Source: Mucilaginibacter sabulilitoris
GTDB taxonomy: Bacteria; Bacteroidota; Bacteroidia; Sphingobacteriales; Sphingobacteriaceae
Direction of reading: 5' to 3'
Assembly: GCF_034262375.1 (NCBI RefSeq)
Contig: NZ_CP139558.1
Location: 2,170,001-2,234,000 of the forward strand
DNA length: 64,000 nt
Position 1 is the first letter of the stretch. Each line of letters opens with the position of its first letter. The position numbers and the translations under genes were made by a program. Positions 28,163-35,581 of the stretch are shown one piece after another. The notes beneath the pieces were generated by a model, which did no database searches, was not told the origin of the DNA, and was given only the letters and a program-made list of their open reading frames with translations.

Positions 28163-28915
28163 ATGAGCAAATTAACAAATAAAGTAGCCGTAATTACAGG
28201 CGGTAACAGCGGCATTGGATTGGGCATTGCCCTGGAATTTAAGCAGGAAGGTGCAAAGGGCGTGATCGTCGGAAGAAATCCGGAAACCTTAGCTGCCGCT
28301 ATGGCGAAACTGGGGGATGATTTTATCGCCATTAACGCCGATGTAACTCAGGTGGCTGACCTGGACAGAATATTTGCAGCTGCCGTTGAAAAATTTGGCA
28401 AGATAGACATCATTGTCGCCAATGCGGGTGCCGGGGCGGTAGGAACGGTGGCAACGACCAGCGAAGCCGACTTCGGCCAGGCCATTGACCTGAACCTGAA
28501 AAGTGTTTACTTCACGGTGCAAAAAGCACTGCCGTATATGAATGAGGGTGGTTCGATCATTCTGATCGGGTCGAATGCGGCACACCGGGCCTATGCGAAT
28601 TTTACGCTGTATGGCGCTGCAAAAGCAGCAGTGATCTATTTAGCCAAAGGATTTTCAAGCGACCTTTTGGATAGAAAGATTAGGGCAAATGTGATCACAC
28701 CAGGCACCACAGATACACCGGCATTTGACAAGTTTGTTCCGGCAGAAAAAATGGAAGCGGTCAAAAAACACTTTGCTGATCAAATGCCGATCGGCCGGAT
28801 CGGGCAACCAGCTGATATTGGTAAAACAGCGGTTTTTCTGGCGTCCGATGACTCCTCGTTTATGCTAGGCGCCGAACTCCTGGTAGATGGCGGCATGACC
28901 TATTTAACAAAATAA
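28163..28915 (+). CDS. Short-chain dehydrogenase/reductase (classical SDR)
   Basis: 250 residues from the ATG at 28163 (MSKLTNKVAVITGGNSGIGL); the frame is open further upstream but the SDR fold begins here. Cofactor motif TGGNSGIG, NAG motif (VANAGAG), Ser in LIGSNAAH, and YGAAK are all present. Close paralog of the enzyme at 21192. First gene of a three-gene operon with a F420-type reductase and another SDR, divergent from HxlR. Confidence 0.93.
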   Translation: MSKLTNKVAVITGGNSGIGLGIALEFKQEGAKGVIVGRNPETLAAAMAKLGDDFIAINADVTQVADLDRIFAAAVEKFGKIDIIVANAGAGAVGTVATTSEADFGQAIDLNLKSVYFTVQKALPYMNEGGSIILIGSNAAHRAYANFTLYGAAKAAVIYLAKGFSSDLLDRKIRANVITPGTTDTPAFDKFVPAEKMEAVKKHFADQMPIGRIGQPADIGKTAVFLASDDSSFMLGAELLVDGGMTYLTK

Positions 28916-28930
28916 TTAAAAATCTCAAAA

Positions 28931-29560
28931 ATGAACAATTCATCAAACAGCGCAGCAAAAAGCTACGCCATTATCGGCTTTGGCAAGATCGGCAGGGCCC
29001 TGGCCAAAGCTTTCGCCCGTAAAGGCATCCAAGTAGCCGTCGCTACTACGCGTACCCCGGAAAGTATTACCTCCGAAGCCGCCGCTATCGGAACCGGGAT
29101 CATTCCTGCAACACTCGCGGATGCCATCAAGGCGGATGTCATCTTTTTGGCGGTGCGTTTTGAGTCGCACCAGGACGTTGCCAAGGCGCTGCCCAACTGG
29201 CAGGGTAAGATCATCGTCGATGTGACCAATGCTTATGGCGTGCCACCCGAAAAGCTACGAGGGCTGCCTTCTGCCCAATTTGTAGCGCAGGCTTTCACCG
29301 GTGGGAAACTCGTCAAAGGTTTCAACCATTTGGGCGCTGCTATCCTTGAACAGGATCCGGCCGTACATGGGGGCCGCAGGGCCGTGTTCCTGGCGAGCGA
29401 CAATGACAACGCGTGTGCAGAAATTACTGCGCTGGCGGAAGCGCTCGGTTTTGCGCCAGTCAAACTGGGCGGGCTGTCGGAAGGCGGGCTACTGGTACAC
29501 GCGCATGGAAATACCTGGGGTCAACTGATCTTCCAGGACTTGGTCAAGTTCAAATCTTAA
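28931..29560 (+). CDS. NADPH-dependent F420 reductase-family (NAD-binding) protein
   Basis: 209 residues. The N-terminus YAIIGFGKIGRALAKAFARK is the dinucleotide fold of the F420:NADP oxidoreductase / ProC-like superfamily, followed by VAVATTRTPESI for NADP phosphate. Bacteroidota generally lack F420, so the protein more probably acts on NAD(P)H and an unknown substrate. In the operon with two SDRs, 15 and 11 bases from its neighbours. Confidence 0.85.
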   Translation: MNNSSNSAAKSYAIIGFGKIGRALAKAFARKGIQVAVATTRTPESITSEAAAIGTGIIPATLADAIKADVIFLAVRFESHQDVAKALPNWQGKIIVDVTNAYGVPPEKLRGLPSAQFVAQAFTGGKLVKGFNHLGAAILEQDPAVHGGRRAVFLASDNDNACAEITALAEALGFAPVKLGGLSEGGLLVHAHGNTWGQLIFQDLVKFKS

Positions 29561-29571
29561 ATAATAAAACA

Positions 29572-30330
29572 ATGAGCAAATTAGCAAACAAAGTAGCGGT
29601 CGTGACCGGTGCTTCCAAAGGAATAGGTGCAGCGATAGCCAAACACTTCGCGGCAGCCGGCGCAAAGGTAGTGGTGAACTATGCCACTAGTAAAGAAGGT
29701 GCAGACAAAGTAGTTAAGGAGATCACAGATAACGGCGGCACGGCCATCGCAGTCCAGGCGGATGTATCCAACGAAGGCGATGTGACCCGGCTGTTTGAAG
29801 AAACCGATCGGGCTTTCGGAGGCCTGGATATTTTAGTCAACAACGCGGTCGCTCAAGGTTATGGAGCTATTAAACAAATAGCTGTAGATGCTTTTCATCA
29901 AAGCTTCTATGTCAATGTGCTGGGTCCTATCCTGACGATCCAGGCAGCTTTGAAACTATTTGGTGATCAGGGGGGCAATATCATCAATATCAGTTCGGGT
30001 GCCAGCAAAATGCCGCTACCGGGAGCATCCTTGTATTCAGCGACCAAAGCGGCCTTAGATGCCTTCACCATTGCCTTGTCAAAAGAACTGGGTGCGCAAA
30101 ACGTTCGCATTAATTCGATTTTACCGGGCGCTACTGAAACGGAAGGAGCTATCGCAGCGGGGGTAACTGCCGGCAGTGCGTACGAAAAAATGTTTATTGC
30201 CAATACACCGCTGGGCCGCCGGGGCCAGCCCGAAGACATCGCGAAAGCTGCCGTCTTCCTGGCTTCCGATGATGCCGCCTGGATCACGGGAGAGCAGATT
30301 TCCGTTTCGGGGGGTATGTATGGATTTTAA
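29572..30330 (+). CDS. Short-chain dehydrogenase/reductase (FabG-like)
   Basis: 252 residues from the ATG at 29572. TGASKGIG cofactor motif, DILVNNAV, Ser in NISSGASK and catalytic YSATK are all present; the end (ISVSGGMYGF) is the usual glycine-rich tail. It shares the N-terminus MSKLANKVAVVTG with the first gene of the operon. Confidence 0.93.
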   Translation: MSKLANKVAVVTGASKGIGAAIAKHFAAAGAKVVVNYATSKEGADKVVKEITDNGGTAIAVQADVSNEGDVTRLFEETDRAFGGLDILVNNAVAQGYGAIKQIAVDAFHQSFYVNVLGPILTIQAALKLFGDQGGNIINISSGASKMPLPGASLYSATKAALDAFTIALSKELGAQNVRINSILPGATETEGAIAAGVTAGSAYEKMFIANTPLGRRGQPEDIAKAAVFLASDDAAWITGEQISVSGGMYGF

Positions 30331-30939
30331 TGAGGAATATGTTTCCTGGTATCCGCAGGTAACCTGATCTGCTAACGTTATTATTTTCGATTGCAAAACT
30401 GCACAAGGTCCGGTCGTGATGACCGGATCTAACGAAAACGGATCGCTCAGGGATATTAGCCGACAACAGGCAGAGAGCCGCCGTCAATAGCGTAGTTGTG
30501 ATCAGCGCGAAAGGCTATGTAACAACCGCCTGCCGGGATCTGAAAAGTAATCCCGGCACATCAGGCCGGCGAGTTGCCGCGCCCGGGTATACCGCGACTT
30601 GGCACATACGGAAGCAGTGTCTTCATAAGCGTTGCGGATACGTGCTGACGGATTGAACAGGAAAGGCGCTTGACCGGATGTTGAAGATAGATGATCCAGA
30701 AAACTTTTATTCATCTTAGGTTATTGGTTTACGGTTTTGCCATGTTGAGGGCAATAGCCCAGCTGTAAATGTTCGGCTCAAATGAGATCGGCCAGTGAGA
30801 ACGTACCAGGAATCCCTCAGGTATTGGCCAGCAGATCGAAGCACTCGTCGTCCTCTTTCTTGCTGGCAAATAAAATATTTTAACTTTCTAAATTTGTATT
30901 TAACCTATCTTTAGTCATCAGAAATACCCATTGCTTATT
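30331..30939. other. Non-coding region with a hairpin
   Basis: No convincing gene over about 600 bases. A perfect hairpin (TCCGGTC at 30409-30415, GACCGGA at 30421-30427) lies 80 bases after the SDR stop and may stop transcription, but no T tract follows. Confidence 0.45.
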
Positions 30940-31166
30940 ATGCAAGTTACCGGCGAAGACGACTTAAGTCCCATCATACTTCATGCACCTGTAGGTGTTT
31001 GCCTGCTCCATGCAGAAAGCCTGATCATCGAAATGGCGAATCTCCATTTGCTCAGACTGATCGGCAAGCCGGGTGAGAACCTGTCAGGAAGATCTTATCA
31101 GGAGATTTAAAGTTGCCACGCCGAATGACGAGCCGGGCCTGAAAGCGGCGGCAGCAGGCAGGCCGC

Positions 31167-32087
31167 ATGAGGATCATAAGGGAGCGTTCATACAAATACA
31201 ACGAGGAGCTGGCTGCTATCAATGAAGAATTGGCCGCTACGAACGAAGAATACCTAGCCGCCAATGAAGAACTAGGCGCTGCCAACGAAGAACTGGCCAC
31301 GACCAATGAGGAATTACTGGAGGCCGAGGAAAATATACGACGGAGCGAAAAGCTTTTTCGCTCTATCGCTTTGAACATTCCCGGGTCGCTCATCATCGTG
31401 ATTGACCGGAACCACCGCTATGTGACTATTGAAGGCGATATTATGGAAAAGATGGGTTATGATCGCCACCGTTACGAAGGTAAACATCCGGCAGAGATTT
31501 CACCAGAACGCTATGAAGCCTCCAAATCTTTATATGATAGGGTTTTGGCCGGCGAAAAGTTTTCGGTGGAACGGAAGGCCGAAACCAGTGAGTACTATCT
31601 GATCCATTTCGTGCCGCTTAAAAACGACGATGATCTGGTAGAATCAGCGCTCATCATTGCCCTGGATATTAACGAGATCAAACAAGCGGAAGAAAAAAGT
31701 GCGAAACTCGCAGCCATCGTGGAAACTACGGATGATGCCATCATCAGCAAAACAACGGAAAGCGTGGTCACCAGCTGGAACGCCGCGGCCGAATGGATGT
31801 TTGGCTATATAGCGGAAGAAATGATCGGGCAAACTATTTACAAGATCATTCCGGAAGACCGGGAGGATGAGGAACCGCGCATTCTGGCGCGTTTAAGGAC
31901 CGGCAAACGGGTCGATCACTTTGAGACCAAAAGACTGACCAAAGACGGACAGCTATTGGACGTCTATCTCACGATCTCCCGGTTATGGACAAGCAGGAAC
32001 AGATCATCGGTTTGTCGAAGATCGCGCGGGATATCACCGCTCAAAAACAGGAAGAACAACGTAAAAATGACTTTATCGGTATGGTGA
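31167..32087 (+). CDS. PAS-domain fragment of the broken histidine kinase
   Basis: Fragment of the pseudogene at 30940-32731. The coiled coil (NEELAATNEEYLAANEELGA) is followed by PAS A (IALNIPGSLIIVIDRNHRYV) and PAS B (AIVETTDDAIISKTTESVVT). Real protein sequence ends near 31980; the last 35 residues are out of frame. Confidence 0.6.
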   Translation: MRIIRERSYKYNEELAAINEELAATNEEYLAANEELGAANEELATTNEELLEAEENIRRSEKLFRSIALNIPGSLIIVIDRNHRYVTIEGDIMEKMGYDRHRYEGKHPAEISPERYEASKSLYDRVLAGEKFSVERKAETSEYYLIHFVPLKNDDDLVESALIIALDINEIKQAEEKSAKLAAIVETTDDAIISKTTESVVTSWNAAAEWMFGYIAEEMIGQTIYKIIPEDREDEEPRILARLRTGKRVDHFETKRLTKDGQLLDVYLTISRLWTSRNRSSVCRRSRGISPLKNRKNNVKMTLSVW

Positions 32088-32731
32088 GCCATGAACTCAA
32101 AACACCGCTGACCTCGCTGACTGCCATTATCCAGATGGCGCAAAGAAAACTTTTGCAGCACGAAGAGCCGTTCCTTTCCGAGGCCATGGAAAAGGCGAAC
32201 TTTCAGGCCCGGCGGATGGCCGCTATGATCAACGGTTTTCTTAATCTATCGCGGCTCGAAGCGGGTAAATTATTAATTGAGAAACAAACATTTGACCTGG
32301 ACCGATTACTGCGGGACATATTGGAGGAGACCCGGTTAACAGTGACCAGTCATGTTTTCAGTCTGGAAGAATGCGACCATATTACCGTTCACGCTGATCG
32401 GGACAAAATCAGCTCTGTCATTTCCAACCTCATCAGCAATGCGGTAAAATATTCGTCAAAAAGTCGTTTGATCGATATCCGTTGCAAACTCCAGAATAAA
32501 GTGGTGATCGTAAGTGTAAAAGACGAGGGCATGGGTATTCAGTCGGAAGATCTCGCGCACATCTTTGACAGGTATTACCGGGTTGAAACCAGCCGTACCC
32601 GTCATATTTCAGGTTTCGGTATCGGCCTTTACCTGAGCGCTGAGATCATCAAAAGACACGGAGGTGAAATCTGGGCGGAAAGCGAGTTAGACAAAGGCAC
32701 TATTTTTTATTTCTCACTACCTATTAAATAG
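31985..32731 (+). CDS. Histidine kinase catalytic fragment (HisKA + HATPase)
   Basis: Fragment of the same pseudogene. The phospho-acceptor box (FIGMVSHELKTPLTSL), the N box (ISNLISNAVKYSS) and the G boxes (DEGMGIQ and GFGIGLYL) are intact. It lacks a sensor domain in its own frame; it might be made as a short soluble kinase from the internal ATG at 31985, which has no supportive context. Confidence 0.75.
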   Translation: MDKQEQIIGLSKIARDITAQKQEEQRKNDFIGMVSHELKTPLTSLTAIIQMAQRKLLQHEEPFLSEAMEKANFQARRMAAMINGFLNLSRLEAGKLLIEKQTFDLDRLLRDILEETRLTVTSHVFSLEECDHITVHADRDKISSVISNLISNAVKYSSKSRLIDIRCKLQNKVVIVSVKDEGMGIQSEDLAHIFDRYYRVETSRTRHISGFGIGLYLSAEIIKRHGGEIWAESELDKGTIFYFSLPIK

Positions 32732-33100
32732 ATAAGCGTTGTTAGCAGCAACGTTTGGACGGCAACCGTGGCGCTCAAACGAGCTAATGAATTGAAGTTC
32801 GGGTACCAGTTGTTACTTATTAAGGGGGGCCAAGCAGTTTTGGGCATTGCAATGTTATTTCAGTGATTACGGACAATATCCGCCATCCGCCGGCCTATAC
32901 CCTTTTGTAGTCTTTCGATCAGTTCTCTTTTCGCATCGGTCATGACATTAAATTTGGGGCCATAAAGCCATGCTGATATTTTAGCATTTTGCAAATTATT
33001 TCAACATCTGTTTGATGAACGCCTGGTTAAGTTAAATAACACAAAATTTGCACGTAACCTATAATACGGAATCCAGCGTCGGTTTGCAGGTCATTTTAAA
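32732..33100. other. Non-coding region
   Basis: About 370 bases with no gene; nothing distinctive beyond a weak 5-bp hairpin near 32738. Confidence 0.4.
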
Positions 33101-34068
33101 TTATGACTCCTGATATAGTTGTATCTCTTCCGTTTTTTGCAGGTCCCAGAGCCAGTTTTGAATATAAGTGTACAGATTCTTTTGTTCCGGGCCGGGTTTT
33201 AATTCACCAAGGGAGCCAAACACAATAAGGCCGAGCGCGATACAATGCGCCATTTCCAGCCGCATCAGCAAGCCCATGCTGTAGCCGGCAATGAAGTTTT
33301 GCCGGGCATTGGAAGCAATTTCTACATGGTGGTCAACCTTCTTTCTCGAAAGTACAAATTGCTGGTCATCCGCATAAAAGATGGCATCGTTCGCCGAATA
33401 GATCAGGAGATTGGCGATATCCATGGTTCTGAAGATCGAAAAATACTTCTTTTTCAGATCCGGAAAAGACCGTTCCCCCATTGGCGTATCCGGCGCTACA
33501 CCATTTAATACGCCCCATAATTTAACCGCTTCGTTTTCATCCAGCGCGAGGGTCGCTTTTCCGTGGCGTGAAAATGCACTAATGATATCAGGGCTTCATC
33601 CACCTCGAAAGAAAATTTCCCCATGGGATTGCCCAGATAAAAAATGTACTGCAGCCCGGTTTTACCGAGCGGCTTAATGACATTGATCAGCAGTTCATTC
33701 CACAGAACGGAAGCTCCCCTTAGTGTTGCCCAGTCATCAAAGGCGATAGTGTGGCAATTGTTGAATAACGATCGAAGCGCTTCAGTGATCTTATCATCCT
33801 TTAAAAATTCCTGCGGGTGGTTTCCGGCTGTGGTAACCTGGAGCCGCGAAAGTGGCTCCAGGTCATAGCTGGCATTTAAAGTCAGGCTGCGAATGCCTAA
33901 AATGTTTAAAATACCCGGCAGCGGTAACTCCCTGATACCGAAAGCGCTTAATGTTGGACCTAAACTGCTGACATACACCTGCTGCTGATCATCAAAACCA
34001 GGTATCGCGGCCAGCAGCTCCGTTAATACCGGGCCCACATTTTTGATTTCCATGTTGTAAGTTGCCAT
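33101..34068 (-). pseudogene. Conserved-looking hypothetical gene, split by a frameshift
   Basis: The first frame (33505-34068, 187 codons) begins MATYNMEIKNVGPVLTELL and stays protein-like up to EVDEALISLV. It then degrades to a stop, while another frame carries on with AFSRHGKATLALDENEAVKL and runs to 33101. One missing base near 33557 explains the switch. The joined product would be about 323 residues, soluble, family unknown to me. Last gene of the likely sigma-54-controlled operon. Confidence 0.6.
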
Positions 34069-34074
34069 ACGCTA

Positions 34075-34260
34075 TCAGTCTTTAGACCCTTCCTCGAAGG
34101 GCTGCTCAACCATTCTTAATGCGTCGTCGGCGTATTCGCTGCCTTCGCTTAAGCTTTCCTCATTAGGATCGAAATCTTTTAACGCGTTATCGCCGGTTTG
34201 ACCGTTCTCTTTTGCTTTCGGGTCGCCGTGCGACCCGAATAAAAAATTCATCATCATCAT
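34075..34260 (-). CDS. Small acidic hypothetical protein
   Basis: 61 residues, rich in Asp, Glu and Ser (PNEESLSEGSEYADDALRMV). Four Met codons at the start make the exact first codon uncertain. Lies between the NTF2-like gene and the broken hypothetical gene, with 6-8 base spacing, so it is probably translated as part of the operon. Confidence 0.5.
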   Translation of the reverse strand: MMMMNFLFGSHGDPKAKENGQTGDNALKDFDPNEESLSEGSEYADDALRMVEQPFEEGSKD

Positions 34261-34268
34261 TTTGCTTT

Positions 34269-34643
34269 TTAATTAAGTGCCAGGGCCGATTCTTTCACCA
34301 CCTGCCATCTTCCGGCCGAGTATTCCCAGAACACGGTAAAGAATTTCCTGTTCAATTTCCCGTCAAGCACCAATTCACGGGTGATCACTACCATACCTGT
34401 ACGCTCATCGCACACCGCGTAATGATATGCCGTTTTGGAAGAAAGAGGTGGTACATTTGCATCTTTATTGCCCTGCACAAAGCTCATGAGCTGCTCCTTG
34501 TTCATGGTATCAACCACGCCGTCCTGATCTACTTTAACGATGAGCAAGTTATCCGAATAAGCTTCCTTCACATAAGGCATGTTAAAATGGGTGGCCTGCT
34601 CAATGAGTTCCCGGGTCAATTCTATTAACTGTTCGCTGTTCAT
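34269..34643 (-). CDS. NTF2-like (SnoaL-type) small protein
   Basis: 124 residues without signal peptide. Helix-strand pattern of the NTF2 fold: LTRELIEQATHFNMPYVKEAY, then LIVKVDQDGVVDTMNKEQL and a closing FFTVFWEYSAGRWQVVKES. In the operon headed by the NmrA-like gene, 26 bases downstream of it. Confidence 0.75.
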   Translation of the reverse strand: MNSEQLIELTRELIEQATHFNMPYVKEAYSDNLLIVKVDQDGVVDTMNKEQLMSFVQGNKDANVPPLSSKTAYHYAVCDERTGMVVITRELVLDGKLNRKFFTVFWEYSAGRWQVVKESALALN

Positions 34644-34669
34644 TCTTTAATTTTTTATAGGTGTTACAT

Positions 34670-35425
34670 TTAGGCCTCTAACTTTTGCTGGCTAAGCCAT
34701 TTTTCAAAAGTGACCGTTCCCAATTTTGCCTCTCCGGCCGGTACTAATGCCGTCTCACTTACCGCTCCGCCGTAGTATTCAAATTTACCGGTAGATACCA
34801 CCTTATGCGGATCATTTGTAAATTGCAGGTAACGTGCAACCATTTCATACATCGTTGCGCGATCCGGACCGGCTATTTCTACGATGCCATTAACAGGAGC
34901 GGCCAGCGCAGCTTCGGCAACAAACAAAGCCACATCATCTGAAGCAATGGGCTGGAATTTTACACTGGAAACATGTACTTCATCCCCTTTTGCAGCCTGG
35001 CTGGCTATACCTGGTATAAATTCCAGGAATTGTGTGCTCCGGATGATCGTGTAGGGTACTTTTGATCGTTTGATCAGGTCTTCCTGGACTTTTTTTGCCC
35101 GCATGTAGCCGATGGTTTGCATCAGGTCCGTTCCTACGATTGAAAGCGCCAGATGATGCTTTACCCCTGCGTTGATCTCTGCTGCCAGCAAATTGCGCCC
35201 GGATGTTTCAAAAAAATCCAGTACAGCCTGGTCTTCCCAGGAAGGTGCATTGGCCAGGTCAATAACAACTTCTGTATGATTCATTGCTTCGGCTAAACCT
35301 TCGCCGGTAATGGTGTTAATGCCGGTAGATGGAGAGGCGGCGATGACCTGATGTCCCGAACCGCGAAGATGTGCTACTACTTTGGTTCCGATGAGGCCTG
35401 AGCCTCCAATGACTACGATTTTCAT
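34670..35425 (-). CDS. NAD(P)H-binding NmrA/SDR-like protein
   Basis: 251 residues. GGSGLIGTKVVAHLRGSGHQ gives the nucleotide-binding loop; ANAPSWED and TIIRSTQFLEFIP match atypical SDRs of the NAD(P)-binding (SDR a5-like) group used as redox enzymes or redox sensors. First gene of an operon whose promoter looks sigma-54 dependent. No catalytic YxxxK. Confidence 0.87.
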   Translation of the reverse strand: MKIVVIGGSGLIGTKVVAHLRGSGHQVIAASPSTGINTITGEGLAEAMNHTEVVIDLANAPSWEDQAVLDFFETSGRNLLAAEINAGVKHHLALSIVGTDLMQTIGYMRAKKVQEDLIKRSKVPYTIIRSTQFLEFIPGIASQAAKGDEVHVSSVKFQPIASDDVALFVAEAALAAPVNGIVEIAGPDRATMYEMVARYLQFTNDPHKVVSTGKFEYYGGAVSETALVPAGEAKLGTVTFEKWLSQQKLEA

Positions 35426-35458
35426 GAGTTTGATTGATTAATGTTTTTGCATTAACAA

Positions 35459-35474
35459 TTCAAATCAGATGCCA
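35459..35474 (-). promoter_or_regulatory. Putative sigma-54 (-24/-12) promoter
   Basis: On the minus strand the sequence TGGCATCTGATTTGAA matches the sigma-54 consensus TGGCAC-N5-TTGC at the GG of -24 and the TTG of -12, with correct spacing; the last C is A. The -12 side is about 36 bases before the start of the NmrA-like gene, and the sigma-54 activator is encoded just upstream. Confidence 0.6.
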
Positions 35475-35526
35475 TTCAAATAAATAATTACAAATCAGAC
35501 AGATAAGTAAATTTGGGGCATTTGTT

Positions 35527-35546
35527 TTTCACTATATTTAGTGAAA
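35527..35546. promoter_or_regulatory. Palindrome, candidate activator site upstream of the sigma-54 promoter
   Basis: TTTCACTA-TATT-TAGTGAAA, perfect 8-base arms, lies about 50 bases upstream of the -24 element and between the promoter and the sigma-54 activator gene. Position and symmetry fit an upstream activating sequence. Confidence 0.5.
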
Positions 35547-35581
35547 TTACTACTTGTCTCACTTAATTTAGGGAACGATGA

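Larger units (their letters stand above)
30940..32731 (+). pseudogene. PAS-sensor histidine kinase, broken in at least two places
   Basis: Three pieces of one gene lie in order. Piece 1 (30940-31110) starts a PAS domain (LHAPVGVCLLHAESLIIEM) and ends at a stop. Piece 2 (31167 on) has a coiled coil of repeated NEELAA units and two PAS domains. Piece 3 (31985-32731) is the kinase core. Between 2 and 3, one missing base in the CCC run near 31979 turns the expected ISPVMDKQEQIIG into a shifted frame. The first break also involves lost sequence, since the second part begins out of frame and in a different region. The intact kinase would be an orphan hybrid-like sensor. Confidence 0.7.

Noticed and set aside
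30502..30714. Minus-strand frame of 70 codons after the SDR operon
   Set aside because: Composition looks random (many Arg/Ser); no context support.
31200..31340. DNA tandem repeat at the NEELAA units
   Set aside because: The repeat is in the protein coiled coil; DNA copies differ and lie in a coding region.
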